A DNA stretch of 64,000 nucleotides, taken from assembly GCA_020073305.1 (NCBI GenBank), contig JAIQFK010000017.1, positions 1 to 64,000 on the forward strand. Direction: 5' to 3'. How positions within the stretch are numbered: the first letter of the stretch is position 1; every line of letters starts with the position of its first letter. The notes beneath the pieces were generated by a model. It was given only the letters and a program-made list of their open reading frames with translations. It did no database searches and had not been told where the DNA came from. Below, piece after piece: positions 1 to 8,983 of the stretch. This DNA is from Terriglobia bacterium. Its GTDB lineage: Bacteria > Acidobacteriota > Terriglobia > Bryobacterales > Bryobacteraceae. Position numbers and translations under genes: made by a program.

Positions 1-491
1 CTCACGCGCCGGTCCGGTGGACGTGCCCATCTTGTGGTGGGCCCATGGTCGTCGTCGAGCGATTGACCGCCGCGCAGATCCGAATGCGTGCGCCACCACT
101 TAACGTGGTCGAGGCCCAATGAAACATCTGCCCACGTGTCCACAACACTATGTGCTCCGGCGCAGTTACTCTTCCTGCGCGTCGAGGGAAGAAACCAGCG
201 CGTGCCGCGTGCCATCGACCTTCACTCGGGTACGCTTCTGGATCCGATCTCACCTCCACTGCCACCTCGACGCGCCGCAAAGTCGACTCAAAAGACGGTT
301 GCCGCCGACATCCACCCTCCCCGGGCGATTGAAATGACATAGACCGCACATCCGCCGCAAACGCGGCCGGCTTCGTTCAAATCGCTGTATCGAAAGCGAA
401 CCGGCGCGACCCCGCTCGCCCTCCGAAGCTATCATCACCGGTTCGCTTTCGATACAGCACTAAGATTTCTCGCCAGGAATCAGACCTGGGA
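1..491. other. No confident gene (left edge of window)
   Basis: I see no reading frame here with a recognisable domain, a good start site and sensible codon use. The longest open frame is on the minus strand (roughly 2-349); it is rich in Arg/Gly/Ser and matches nothing I know. It could be decayed mobile DNA. The only clear structure is the long inverted repeat at 384-458, just beyond the 3' end of the kinase gene. Confidence 0.6.
384..458. repeat. 21-bp perfect inverted repeat (hairpin) after the kinase gene
   Basis: Positions 384-404 and 438-458 are exact reverse complements with a 33-base loop. The core arm reads CTGTATCGAAAGCGAACCGG (385-404). It starts about 34 bases past the stop codon of the minus-strand kinase, so it could act as an RNA-stabilising hairpin or a terminator. 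It has no U-run of the kind intrinsic terminators carry, and the long symmetric arms also fit a REP-like or mobile-element end. Confidence 0.75.
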
Positions 492-3400
492 TCAACGGTA
501 GTTCTCCACCAACATCAGATCGCTGCCGGATCGATCGAGCTGCGTGTAGAGAATCCAGCGGACGTCGGGTGAGACGGTTAGCGCGGTGGAAGACGTTTCG
601 ACTTGCGTGTCCTTCGAAAACTCCCTGAGGAGTGTCACCTTGCCGGTGGCGAAGTTGTAAAACTTGAGGGTGGTGCCGGCCGGGCCAGTGAAGTCGAAGA
701 AGCAGATTCCCTGGCCAGTTAGAGCCCAACTGTTCTGCCCAGTCCGATCAAGCACGCGAGTTTCCTCGCCGCCCGCCACCGGCACCTTCCAAACACCAGG
801 CGCATCCAATTTCGCATAGTAAACAAACTTGCCGTCGATCGATTCGAACGCTTCTTCGCCGCCGCTCTTGGTTACCTGGACAGCCGTACCGCCCTGCGCA
901 GGCTCTTTCCAGATCTGCCAGTCTCCACTCCGATCGGAACCGAAGTAGATCCACCGGCCGTCCTGGGACCAACTCGGACGCACGTTATTAGACGGTCCGC
1001 TGGTGAGACGGCGCGGCTGACCCCCATCCGCGCTGACTACGTAGATATCCCCGTTGCCCGCCTTGGGGCTGTCGAAGGCAACCCAACGGCTGTCTGGCGA
1101 CAATCGCGGACTTCCGATCGCCACGCCACCAAAGGAGGTCAGTTGAACCGGATTTCGGCCCTCGGGATCGCAGACCCAGATCTCGTAATTGCCCGAGCGG
1201 GCCGAGCCGAAAGCGATCTTTGCGCCGTCGGGAGAGAATTGGGGTTCCGCATCCGGTTCGGTGGAGGCAATGAATCTGGAGGGTGCGCTTTTCATGCCGG
1301 TCGAGTTCGGGCCAGGAATTCGCCAGATGTTGGTGTCGAACACGTCGCGTTCGTAGGCCAATCGACTGCCACTACGAGAAACGGAGAGTGCCGTAGCGAA
1401 GCCCGCGACGGCCAACCGTTCGGGTGCCCCCCCGGAGGCCAGGATCGTCAACAGATTCGTGCTACTCTCTTGGCCCGATGAATACACGATTCTCCGACCA
1501 TCGGCAGTCCAGTCTAAGCCAAAAATCGACCGTCCATCGAGAGTCAGCCGCCGAGGTTCACCCAGTGGCCTTCCATCGGAAGTTACAGACAATAAACAGA
1601 CCTCGTCATTAATATTGGAATAACTTCGAACAAACGCGAGCGTCTTACCATCGGGAGAGAATCGGGGACTCCAATCCGCGGCGTATTCGGTAGGCGGTGA
1701 GGTGACTTTTCGCTTGTCGCCAGTCTCGATGGAGAGCCAAAAAATGCTGCTGGGCTCGCGCGGCCCGCTCTTGTCAACCATCGCCAGGTACTTCCCATCC
1801 GGAGACCAGGACAGTCCACATCCCGCCGATTCTCCCAACTTCCGCTCCGCGCCTCCCAGTGCGGGAATCATCCAGATTTCAATGTGGTCGGGGAGGTTGC
1901 CAAACCACTGTGCGTAAGGCGACAAGCGAGACGACGTTGTGACCCCGGCGTACTTATCCCGGCAAAAAGCGATGTAGCGGGCATCAGGAGACCAGGCGGG
2001 CGCCCATTCGTCTGCGGGCGAGCTCGTGAGTCTTAACGGGGTTCCGGCATCCACAAGCTTGACATAAATGTCGAAATTGCCACCTTGCTCGCCATCCCAG
2101 GCAAACGCCACCTGCTTGCCATCGGGGGAGAAGGCAGGGCTAATCTGCCTGCCAGGATAACTGGTAAACGGAACAGTTTTCTGGGTGGCCTGAGGCGCCG
2201 GGCGCAGGAACCAAAGCCCAACTCCCAGTGCCGTGAGGACCAGCAAGGCAATACCGCTAACAGCCCACAACAATCTCGATTTTTGCTTCCGCCACCTGCC
2301 GCCTATTGAAATATTCAATTTGGCGGATTCCCATTCTTCCTTCACTTCCTCCAGTGTCACCTTTACGTCGGCCATGTACTGGAAGCGGCGCTCCGGGTCT
2401 CTGCGTAAACATCGGGCGATGATCTTTTCCAGATCGCACGGGACATCCGGCACGACCGCACTCACCGGCTTCGGGTCGTTTTTCAGAATCGCCGACAGCG
2501 TCGAGAGTTTCGAGTCGCCTTGGAACGCGCGCCGACCCGTCACCATCTCGTACAACACAGAGCCGGTCGAAAAAATGTCGCTGCGGGTGTCCACCCTCTT
2601 TCCTTCGGCCTGCTCGGGCGACATGTAACCCACGGTGCCCACCACCAGGCCGGCAGCAGTGAGACTCTCTTCGCTCGTCACCATTTCGCACTCCGAACCC
2701 GGCGGAGGCTCTTTCAGTTTCGCCAGCCCAAAGTCCAGCACCTTCACCTGCCCGCGTCCGACCACGAAGATATTCGCGGGCTTGATATCGCGGTGGATGA
2801 TGCCCTTGGAGTGTGCCGCGGCCAGCGCGCTAGTGATCTGTATGGCAGATTCCAGCACCTCGGGCAACGGAAGCGCTCCCCGCTTCAGGCGCTGCGCGAG
2901 CGTCTCTCCCTCCAGGAACTCCATCACCAGGTAATCGATCTCGTCCTGGCGGCCGATGTCGTACAGCGTGCAGATGTTCGGATGGTTCAGCGATGAGATG
3001 GCTGCGGCTTCCCGCTCCAGGCGTTGTTGTAGGCCGGGAGTGCGGGCCAAGTGAGGCGACAGGACCTTCAAAGCAACGGTGCGGCGGAGGCGCTTGTCTT
3101 TGCCACGATACACCTCGCCCATGCCACCGGCGCCCAAGCGGGCCTCAATCATGTAAGGTCCGAGCTCCAGTCCTGGCGCGAGCTGGTGCTGGCTCTGACC
3201 TTGCTGCGACGCCAATATTGCGGCAGCTTCCCGCATCGGCGCGCCCAGCAATGCCGAGGTGGTACCCTCCGCGGCAAGCAGCGATTCAACCTCTCGGCGG
3301 AGCTCTTCATCTTCCCGGCAGGCTTCAGCTAGGAAAGCTGCCCGCTCTTCCGGCTCGCATTCCCGAGCCGAATGGAACACCTCTTCGATCTGGCTGAGAC

Positions 3401-3755
3401 GCTCCGGGGTCGTAGCCGGCGCTGGCTCCACCGCACCGATGAAACGGTAGCCCAGCCGCGGTAGCGTTTCGACATACCTTGGAGCTTCAGCGGAATCCCC
3501 CAGCGCCTGGCGTAGCCGCTTGATGGCCGCATTGATGCTGTGGTCGAACTCGACGATGGTCCCGTTCGGCCAGAGTCTCTGGTGGACTTCCTCGCGAGTG
3601 ACCACCTCGCCGGGCTGCTCCAGAAGCATCGCCAGTACTTGGATGGATTGATCGGGAAGCCGGACCTTGACGCCGTTTCGACGAAGCTCTCTGGCTCGCA
3701 AATCCAGTTGGAACGCGCCAAAGCGGAAGAAACAGAGAGAGCGAGAGGCGGCCAT
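492..3755 (-). CDS. Winged-helix / Ser-Thr protein kinase / PD40 propeller sensor protein
   Basis: A protein of about 1087 residues. Residues 1-110 form an OmpR/CadC-type winged helix (wing sequence YVETLPRLGYRF). A helical linker follows ([14 protein letters not shown]), then a Hanks-type kinase domain at about 200-470 with P-loop GAGGMGEVYRG, VALKVL lysine, catalytic loop HRDIKPANIF, DFGLAKL and GYMSPEQ. All catalytic residues are present. One membrane helix lies near residue 500, followed by many WD40-like PD40 (TolB-type) repeats rich in SPDG/SPDS turns. The propeller is presumably periplasmic and the kinase and winged helix cytoplasmic. An AGGAGG lies 11 bases before ATG 3755; a GTG nine bases earlier sits too close to it. 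The linker start resembles the usual N-terminus of stand-alone kinases in this group, so the winged helix looks fused on. Ligand and targets are unknown. Confidence 0.93.
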   Translation of the reverse strand: MAASRSLCFFRFGAFQLDLRARELRRNGVKVRLPDQSIQVLAMLLEQPGEVVTREEVHQRLWPNGTIVEFDHSINAAIKRLRQALGDSAEAPRYVETLPRLGYRFIGAVEPAPATTPERLSQIEEVFHSARECEPEERAAFLAEACREDEELRREVESLLAAEGTTSALLGAPMREAAAILASQQGQSQHQLAPGLELGPYMIEARLGAGGMGEVYRGKDKRLRRTVALKVLSPHLARTPGLQQRLEREAAAISSLNHPNICTLYDIGRQDEIDYLVMEFLEGETLAQRLKRGALPLPEVLESAIQITSALAAAHSKGIIHRDIKPANIFVVGRGQVKVLDFGLAKLKEPPPGSECEMVTSEESLTAAGLVVGTVGYMSPEQAEGKRVDTRSDIFSTGSVLYEMVTGRRAFQGDSKLSTLSAILKNDPKPVSAVVPDVPCDLEKIIARCLRRDPERRFQYMADVKVTLEEVKEEWESAKLNISIGGRWRKQKSRLLWAVSGIALLVLTALGVGLWFLRPAPQATQKTVPFTSYPGRQISPAFSPDGKQVAFAWDGEQGGNFDIYVKLVDAGTPLRLTSSPADEWAPAWSPDARYIAFCRDKYAGVTTSSRLSPYAQWFGNLPDHIEIWMIPALGGAERKLGESAGCGLSWSPDGKYLAMVDKSGPREPSSIFWLSIETGDKRKVTSPPTEYAADWSPRFSPDGKTLAFVRSYSNINDEVCLLSVTSDGRPLGEPRRLTLDGRSIFGLDWTADGRRIVYSSGQESSTNLLTILASGGAPERLAVAGFATALSVSRSGSRLAYERDVFDTNIWRIPGPNSTGMKSAPSRFIASTEPDAEPQFSPDGAKIAFGSARSGNYEIWVCDPEGRNPVQLTSFGGVAIGSPRLSPDSRWVAFDSPKAGNGDIYVVSADGGQPRRLTSGPSNNVRPSWSQDGRWIYFGSDRSGDWQIWKEPAQGGTAVQVTKSGGEEAFESIDGKFVYYAKLDAPGVWKVPVAGGEETRVLDRTGQNSWALTGQGICFFDFTGPAGTTLKFYNFATGKVTLLREFSKDTQVETSSTALTVSPDVRWILYTQLDRSGSDLMLVENYR

Positions 3756-3961
3756 CGGCAGCACGCCCTCCTAGCCAAGCGTATCACAAACGAGCGGCCT
3801 ATTCTAGACTGTTTACTCCGAAACCCCATCCTGGGGCCCTTTGTTTTCATCGATCTAACTTGTCAGGCAAATGCCAGACGGATACCAGGCCCACTGCATC
3901 GATCGAAAGGCCCGCCTAACCCATAGTTGCCCTGGCTTCGCAGCTCGCAGCGGAGGGCGAC

Positions 3962-4670
3962 ATGAACATTACAGGGAATGGGTTCAGAAGTTTGAGCCTT
4001 TTATTGAGTTTGGTAGTTTGGTGGGGCTTTGCGCCGATTCTTGGTTCGGCTTTGGGGTGGTGTGGCACCCGGCTGCCACGCGCCCGGGAGCCTGAAACGC
4101 CGCTGAAAGTAACCGTGCGAACCTACAACTATGCGCAAGTACCCGGCGACATCCTGCTCGAGGCCGAACAGCATGCCGCCGAGATTTTCCGCCGGGCGGG
4201 CATCGATCTGGCGTACGCCGAATGCCCACTCTCCCCAGGGGAGGTCGACAAATTTCCAGCTTGCACACCGAGCACGGGGTCCCCGACTGCAACGCTCAAG
4301 ATTCTTCCCGAATCCATGGCCGAGGGGTTCGGTCTACCCTTGAAGAACTTTGGCGTGACCCTGCAAAATCATGCTTCTTTTGTATTTTATAAGCGCGTGC
4401 AACTGGCGAATCGGGTCGGCCTCTCAGAACCCGTGGTTCTGGGCCTTATCATCGCGCACGAGTTGGGTCACCTGCTGCTGGGAGAGGGGGGCCACTCGGA
4501 TAAGGGAATCATGATGGAAGATCTGCGCGTGATTCATTTCAGGCAAGCCGAAAAGGGGTGCGCCACTGACTTTCAGTACGGAGCAGGCCCAACGCATGCG
4601 AGCCCGGCTGCTGGTCGGGGCTGCCGTTGCACCATCGGCACACGTCGGAATACATGGCCACAAGCGTTAG
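3962..4670 (+). pseudogene. Secreted zinc-metallopeptidase-like protein, frameshifted near its C-terminus
   Basis: The N-terminus has a hydrophobic leader (residues about 8-32) and a good ribosome site (GGAGGG six bases upstream). HELGH at 166-170 with His178 and a GIM turn afterwards form a zincin-type site (HExxH then His eight residues on), as in small secreted peptidase-like proteins common in Acidobacteria. From about residue 195 the frame stops making sense. The expected C-terminal tail ([16 protein letters not shown]) lies in the next frame and stops at TAG 4668-4670. One indel near 4545-4565, where there are AAAA and GGGG runs, would restore a protein of about 235 residues. Read through in the first frame, it would run into the kinase remnant and end at 5065. 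A sequencing error in the homopolymers is possible. Confidence 0.75.
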
Positions 4671-4674
4671 CTAT

Positions 4675-4867
4675 TGCATCGGTGCGCCCAGCAATGCGGA
4701 GCTGGCTCCCTCCGAAAGCGAGCAACGATTCCACCTCACGGCGGAGCTCTTCATCTTCCCGGCAGGCGTCAGCTAGGAAAGCGGCCCGCTCTCCCGGCTC
4801 GCGCTCACGAGCCGAATGGAACACCTCTTCGATTTGGCTGAGACGTTCCGGGGTCGTAGACTCCTCC
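4675..4867 (-). pseudogene. Decayed N-terminal fragment of a Ser/Thr kinase gene
   Basis: This stretch is a close copy of 3238-3420, the linker region of the kinase gene, in the same orientation. On the minus strand it reads [17 protein letters not shown] then [17 protein letters not shown], the usual opening of acidobacterial PknB-like kinases. A Shine-Dalgarno (GGAGGAG, complement of 4861-4867) is correctly placed, but the start codon position is ACG (4857-4855) where ATG would be expected. A one-base insertion about 55 codons in shifts the frame before ALLGAPM. No kinase domain follows. This is a relic of a stand-alone kinase, not a gene. Confidence 0.8.
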
Positions 4868-4922
4868 GGATGTTTGTCTCAACCATACCCCTTCCTTCAC
4901 CGACCGGCAACCGTGGCCACAC

Positions 4923-5492
4923 TCACCGAGCGGTCATCGCATTGGCCAAGCGGGCTTGGCGTACCTTCAGGCCGTCGTAAATCAAGTCCACGTCTTGGCG
5001 AGCGAAACGAAGGGGCTTGCGGCGCATTTGGAAGTAGTCATTATCGTCCCATCGATCCTTCATGATGCCAGTAGCCGAATGCCGGTCGATTCCTTCGATG
5101 ACGTGCGCGATCTCGTGAACCAACACATGTGCCAGCACGGACGGCCCCCCGTTGCGATTCAACTCCTGCACGCGGTCGGGGAACACTACGATGGTCCCCT
5201 CGTATGGCTGTGCAAAGGCCAAGGATTTGAATTTGCGGATGCTGGGCGGGTGGTAGGACATTCGCACCTGGATGGCGCCGACGTCAACCGGGCAGGAATC
5301 GCGGTCGTGCCAGTCGACTCTGACACCGATGCTCGCGAACATCTTCGAGACCAACGGACGGACACCCATCAGGACAAGCGGGTCCGGTTCGAGACAGACG
5401 GTCACAGTGGCCTCTTGCGCCGCCGCGCTTTGTCCAGCACAGAGGCTTGCTCCCGTCATTGCCACCATCGCAACCAAGCGTGTGGTCTTCAT
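4923..5492 (-). CDS. Secreted zinc-metallopeptidase-like protein
   Basis: A 189-residue protein starting MKTTRLVAMV with a signal peptide ending near AQS-AAAQ-EA (about residue 26). HEIAH at 126-130, His138 and GIM at 142-144 repeat the zinc-site layout of the frameshifted gene at 3962, so the two are distant paralogues. Two cysteines (about 33 and 67) could form a disulfide. An in-frame upstream start (5543) would bury the signal peptide behind 17 extra residues, so the internal ATG is preferred. The sequence after the zinc site (about RRKPLRFARQDVDLI) matches the usual C-terminal helix of the family. The substrate is unknown, and peptidase activity is inferred only from the HExxH motif. Confidence 0.8.
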   Translation of the reverse strand: MKTTRLVAMVAMTGASLCAGQSAAAQEATVTVCLEPDPLVLMGVRPLVSKMFASIGVRVDWHDRDSCPVDVGAIQVRMSYHPPSIRKFKSLAFAQPYEGTIVVFPDRVQELNRNGGPSVLAHVLVHEIAHVIEGIDRHSATGIMKDRWDDNDYFQMRRKPLRFARQDVDLIYDGLKVRQARLANAMTAR

Positions 5493-5572
5493 TGCCTGTT
5501 CTCTCCACCGCTGCAGGCGGAAGGGGACAGGAAAACCGGCCACGGCCGTGATACTTTCTTTTGAGGGATGGG

Positions 5573-6139
5573 ATGGCGCTGCCTCGATCCGCGGAAATTA
5601 CTGGTTTATTAAGAGCTTGGAGCGGCGGCGACCAGACGGCGTTAGACCGGCTAGCGGCCAAGGTGTACGACGAACTCCACCGCATGGCGCGGCATTTCAT
5701 GAGGAATGAGCGGGCCGGGAACACGCTCCAAACGACGGCCTTGGTGAACGAAGTCTACCTTCGCCTGGTGGACGTGAAGAACGTCGACTGGCAGCAGCGC
5801 GCCCAGTTCTTTGCCATATCCGCCCAGATGATGCGCCGAATTCTGGTAGACGCGGCGCGGGCCCGCGGTTCGCACAAGCGGGGCCAAGGCGCGATCAAGG
5901 TGAACGTGGACCAAACAGCGTTCTTGTCACGGGAACGTGATCCATCACTGGTGGCGTTGGATGAGGCGCTGGAGGCATTCTCGACAGTGGCTCCCCGCCA
6001 GGCCAAGGTTGTCGAGTTGCGCTATTTTGGTGGGCTCACCGAGGAGGAGATTGCAGAAGTCCTGAAGATCTCTGCGCGAACAGTCAGGCGCGACTGGGAG
6101 TTCGCCAAATCCTGGCTGGCGAGGGAATTCAGCCGATAG
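5573..6139 (+). CDS. ECF-type RNA polymerase sigma factor (Acidobacteria Sig-70_X6-like family)
   Basis: A 188-residue protein. Region 2 has ALVNEVYLRLVD and AQFFAISAQMMRRILVDAAR, and region 4 is a helix-turn-helix (GLTEEEIAEVLKISARTVRR). Both are typical of the ECF family frequently paired with PknB-like kinases in Acidobacteria and Planctomycetes. The ATG at 5573 has a purine-rich GAGGGATGGG just upstream; an in-frame TTG at 5561 is less likely. No anti-sigma factor is adjacent. The nearby kinase fragment (4675-4867) is suggestive but lies on the other strand. It shares an 80-base upstream region with the divergent peptidase-like gene at 4923-5492. Confidence 0.92.
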   Translation: MALPRSAEITGLLRAWSGGDQTALDRLAAKVYDELHRMARHFMRNERAGNTLQTTALVNEVYLRLVDVKNVDWQQRAQFFAISAQMMRRILVDAARARGSHKRGQGAIKVNVDQTAFLSRERDPSLVALDEALEAFSTVAPRQAKVVELRYFGGLTEEEIAEVLKISARTVRRDWEFAKSWLAREFSR

Positions 6140-6406
6140 CGTGCCGCGCTACGGCCCGTTGCGCGTTCGCCGTACTCGCCCTCTGCGGAGTTACTGTGCC
6201 GATCCCATTGGGCTGATAACTAGCGATAACAGCCCTACCGTCCAGTAATCGGGATTAGTCTCGTGAAACGCAGCCCGCGTCAGTGGCTACGCACGGATCC
6301 CCAGCCCCTTGGTTGCGTCGCCGGCTATGCGTAGAAACAGCCTTCCTAGCTGGCTCACGTCGGATTCCCAACCTCGTACCCGGACGCGACCAAGCCGCGG
6401 CTGCTC
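6140..6406. other. Intergenic region, no gene seen
   Basis: 267 bases between the sigma factor (+) and the DinB-like gene (-), which converge here. No open frame with a plausible start, no clear hairpin followed by a T-run, and no member of the dispersed repeat described at 6976 was found. Confidence 0.55.
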
Positions 6407-6925
6407 CTACGGTGTCTTCTCCGCGTGGGCGGCGGCTTTGAGGTGTTTGTAGAATCCCAGGTCCTCGCCGGTCAGCATTTTGGTGGCGAAGATGATCTGG
6501 CCGGTGTGCTGGGAGAAATGTTCCACCACGTGGAAGATGGCTTCGAGCACCGTCACGTCGTACTTCTGTATCGTGACGTGTTGGGCCAGGCGTTCGGCCG
6601 TCACATTGCCGAGGGCGGCGATCGCCTCGCGGACCGTGGATTCCAGACGCCCCAGAAGGTCCGCCGTCTCCATGCCGCCGCGCGCCGCAAACTCGGCATC
6701 GCGTGCGCGCGTGTCAGGCGCGCCGCCGACGCCGGAGACAATCCACTGCCGCACATTCCCATTCAAGTGCAGCACAAGATTCCCGATGGCGTTCTCGTTC
6801 TCATGGCCGCGCGCCCAGATCTCGTCGGGGGCCAGTTTGCCGACACAGTCCCGAATGCGCGCGAGCAATTGCTCCATTCGCTTCGTCGAAGCTTCAAGAA
6901 AAATGCGGTCCAGCGTCTGCTGCAT
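6407..6925 (-). CDS. DinB/DUF1572-like four-helix metal-binding protein
   Basis: A 172-residue all-helical protein. The first-helix region has HLNGNVRQWIV and the third-helix region HVVEHFSQHTGQI, the spaced-histidine pattern that forms the metal site of DinB-superfamily proteins (DUF1572-like). Such proteins may be thiol-dependent S-transferases or metal-dependent hydrolases; no member of this subgroup has a role I can assign. Length and N-terminus are normal. A G-rich stretch (GGGGTTGGG) precedes the ATG. It stands alone between intergenic regions and is probably a single-gene unit. Confidence 0.82.
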   Translation of the reverse strand: MQQTLDRIFLEASTKRMEQLLARIRDCVGKLAPDEIWARGHENENAIGNLVLHLNGNVRQWIVSGVGGAPDTRARDAEFAARGGMETADLLGRLESTVREAIAALGNVTAERLAQHVTIQKYDVTVLEAIFHVVEHFSQHTGQIIFATKMLTGEDLGFYKHLKAAAHAEKTP

Positions 6926-6975
6926 CCCAACCCCTATCCTAAATACGGCGATCCCGTTTAACTAGCGTACAAGAT

Positions 6976-7002
6976 ACCGCTCCCTTTGGTCGCGGCTCGG
7001 TA
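6976..7002. repeat. Dispersed palindromic intergenic repeat, copy 1 (short)
   Basis: The core CCGCTCCCTTTGGTCGCGGC (6977-6996) followed by TCGGTA recurs at about 9006-9034 and twice, in opposite orientation, at 42513-42592. It lies between the start of the DinB-like gene and the end of the E2 gene. Only the left arm is present here, followed by a degenerate CTCCGAAT stretch. This looks like a REP/MITE-like family spread through intergenic spaces of this genome. Confidence 0.8.
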
Positions 7003-7030
7003 GCGGGCTCCGAATTTCTGGGCATGAACC

Positions 7031-8293
7031 CTACAGTACTTCTTCCGACCAGTTTTCGAGTACGGCCTTCACCTTGCCGGTAAACTGGTCCCCCAGCGAG
7101 CCATCGATCAGCCGGTGGTCGAAGGTGAGGGACAGATAGCAGATCGAGCGGATGGCGATGGCGTCATCGATCACCACAGGCGTCTTCTCTACGCTGCCCA
7201 CGCCCAGAATCGCAACCTGCGGCTGGTTGATGATGGGCGTGGCGACAATGCTGCCAAAAGTGCCGAAGTTGGTGATGGAGAAGGTGCCGCCCTGCACTTC
7301 GTCGGGCTTGAGCTGCCGCGAGCGCGCGCGCGCCGCCAGGTCGGCAATGGCCCGCTGCAACCCCAGCACGTTCTTCTCATCGGCGTTGCGAATTACCGGA
7401 ACGATGAGACCGTTCTCGAGCGCCACGGCAATCCCGATATTGATTTCGTTGTGATACAGGATGTTGTTGCCTTCGATGGACGCGTTCACGATGGGAAACG
7501 CGCGCAGTCCCTCGACCGCCGCGCGCACCACAAAAGGAAGATAGGTGAGCGAGAGGCCGTAGCGCGTCTGAAAATCCGCCTTCAGGCGTTCGCGCACCCG
7601 GGCCACCTTGGTCATGTCGACCTTGTGGATGGTGGTGACGTGGGCCGAGGTGCGCTTGCTCATCACCATGTGCTCGGCGATTTTCATGCGCATGGTGCTC
7701 ATGGGCTCGACGCGCACTCTGGCCGGAGTCGCCGCAGCAGGCGGCACATAGGCGGCGGGCTCCTGAACCGGCGGTGCGGACGCGCGCCCGGGTGTACCCT
7801 GCCGCCCGGCCAGATACGCCTCGACGTCCTGCTTGGTAATGCGCCCGCCCGCTCCGGTGCCTGTGATCTGGCTCAGATCGATATTGTTCTCGCGCGCCAT
7901 CTTGCGCACCAGCGGCGAAAGAGGCCCGGCAGCCTCAGCCGGCTCGGAAACCGGAGCCTGCGGCGGCGGAGTAGGCACGGGCGCTGCTGCAACCGGTGGA
8001 GAGTGAGGCGGCGCTGCCGCGGGTTTCGCCGGCGCCGCGGCGCGCGCTCCATTGCCGCCGCTCTCATCGATTCGCGCCACTACCGTGTTGATGCCGACCG
8101 TCTTGCCTTCCTCGACGAGAACTTCCGCCAGCGTTCCGGCGGCGGGGGAAGGAATCTCGGTGTCCACTTTGTCCGTCGAGATCTCGAACAACGGCTCGTC
8201 CCGCTCCACGTGTTCCCCGGGCTTCTTGCGCCACTTGGTCAGCGTCCCCTCTACGATGCTCTCGCCCATCTGGGGCATCACGACGTCAGTCAT
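7031..8293 (-). CDS. Dihydrolipoamide acyltransferase (E2) of a 2-oxoacid dehydrogenase complex
   Basis: A 420-residue E2. Residues 1-75 are a lipoyl domain with the modified lysine K42 in STDKVDTEI. An Ala/Pro-rich linker follows, then a peripheral-subunit (E3/E1)-binding domain at about 125-165 (PLVRKMARENNIDL, GTGAGGRITKQDVEAYL). The catalytic domain at about 190-420 carries DHRLIDG (His393). It would transfer an acyl group from E1 to CoA in the cytoplasm. Sequence alone does not separate succinyl, acetyl and branched-chain types; MPQMGESIVEGTL is often seen in 2-oxoglutarate/branched-chain forms. Its start overlaps the end of lipB by 8 bases, so the two are probably co-translated and the lipoylating enzyme is made with its substrate. 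No E1 gene is in the window. Confidence 0.92.
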   Translation of the reverse strand: MTDVVMPQMGESIVEGTLTKWRKKPGEHVERDEPLFEISTDKVDTEIPSPAAGTLAEVLVEEGKTVGINTVVARIDESGGNGARAAAPAKPAAAPPHSPPVAAAPVPTPPPQAPVSEPAEAAGPLSPLVRKMARENNIDLSQITGTGAGGRITKQDVEAYLAGRQGTPGRASAPPVQEPAAYVPPAAATPARVRVEPMSTMRMKIAEHMVMSKRTSAHVTTIHKVDMTKVARVRERLKADFQTRYGLSLTYLPFVVRAAVEGLRAFPIVNASIEGNNILYHNEINIGIAVALENGLIVPVIRNADEKNVLGLQRAIADLAARARSRQLKPDEVQGGTFSITNFGTFGSIVATPIINQPQVAILGVGSVEKTPVVIDDAIAIRSICYLSLTFDHRLIDGSLGDQFTGKVKAVLENWSEEVL

Positions 8294-8966
8294 AGATCAG
8301 CTCTCCGGTCTCGATATTCGCGCTGGCCTGGGCCATGTCGCATTCAAACACGCGGCCGAAATGAAACACCAGCCGTTCGATCACATTTTCCCGCGGCGCG
8401 CCCGCGTCCAATACGCTCATGGAAGTGACCGGCTTCACCAGGCCGCAGGGCACGATGTACTGAAAGTAACTCAGGTCGGTAGAAACGTTCAGCGCGAAGC
8501 CGTGCGAGGTAACCCACCGGCTGATGTGCACGCCGATGGCGGCAATCTTGGCGCCATCCACCCAAACGCCGGTCATGGAAGGAATACGGCCGGCTTCGAC
8601 GCCGAAATCCGCCAGCGCATCGATGATCACCTGCTCGAGCGACCGCACATACGCTACCACATCGCGCTTCCATTCGCGCAGGTCCATGATCGGGTAGCCC
8701 ACGATCTGGCCGGGGCCGTGATAGGTGATGTCGCCGCCACGGTCGGTAGGGTGAAACGCCACACCGGCGCGCTCCAGAATTTCCTCCCGCGCCAGCAGAT
8801 TCTCCATGTGCCCGTTGCGGCCGAGGGTAATGGTGTGCGGGTGTTCGACGATCAGGAACTGGTCCGGAATCTCGCCGCGCTTGCGCCGGCCGGCGACTGC
8901 GCGCTGCAGCTCGAAGGCCTCCGCGTAATTGATTCGGCCCAGATCGCGCCAGTGGCAGCTACGCAT
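8286..8966 (-). CDS. lipB: Octanoyl-[acyl-carrier-protein]:protein octanoyltransferase LipB
   Basis: A 226-residue LipB. It moves an octanoyl group from acyl carrier protein to lipoyl-domain lysines, the first step of lipoate assembly. Family signatures are RGGDITYHGPGQ (76-87), the catalytic pair Lys140 (AKIAAIG) and Cys174 (VPCGL), and LGRNGH near residue 48. Length is normal. It lies between E3 (110 bases upstream) and E2 (overlapping by 8 bases), which gives a lipoylation and E2/E3 unit. The E3-lipB spacer contains a copy of the dispersed repeat. No lipA is present in the window. Confidence 0.95.
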   Translation of the reverse strand: MRSCHWRDLGRINYAEAFELQRAVAGRRKRGEIPDQFLIVEHPHTITLGRNGHMENLLAREEILERAGVAFHPTDRGGDITYHGPGQIVGYPIMDLREWKRDVVAYVRSLEQVIIDALADFGVEAGRIPSMTGVWVDGAKIAAIGVHISRWVTSHGFALNVSTDLSYFQYIVPCGLVKPVTSMSVLDAGAPRENVIERLVFHFGRVFECDMAQASANIETGELIYD

Positions 8967-8983
8967 GGACCGCCTTAAGAGCG

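Noticed and set aside
2-349. 115-codon frame at the left edge
   Set aside because: Low-complexity composition, no ribosome site and no family; cannot support a gene.
7115-8428. A long open frame (437 codons) on the + strand over the E2 and lipB genes
   Set aside because: It is an antisense shadow of GC-rich third positions: Arg/His/Gly-rich, no domain, and the minus strand holds clear E2 and LipB.
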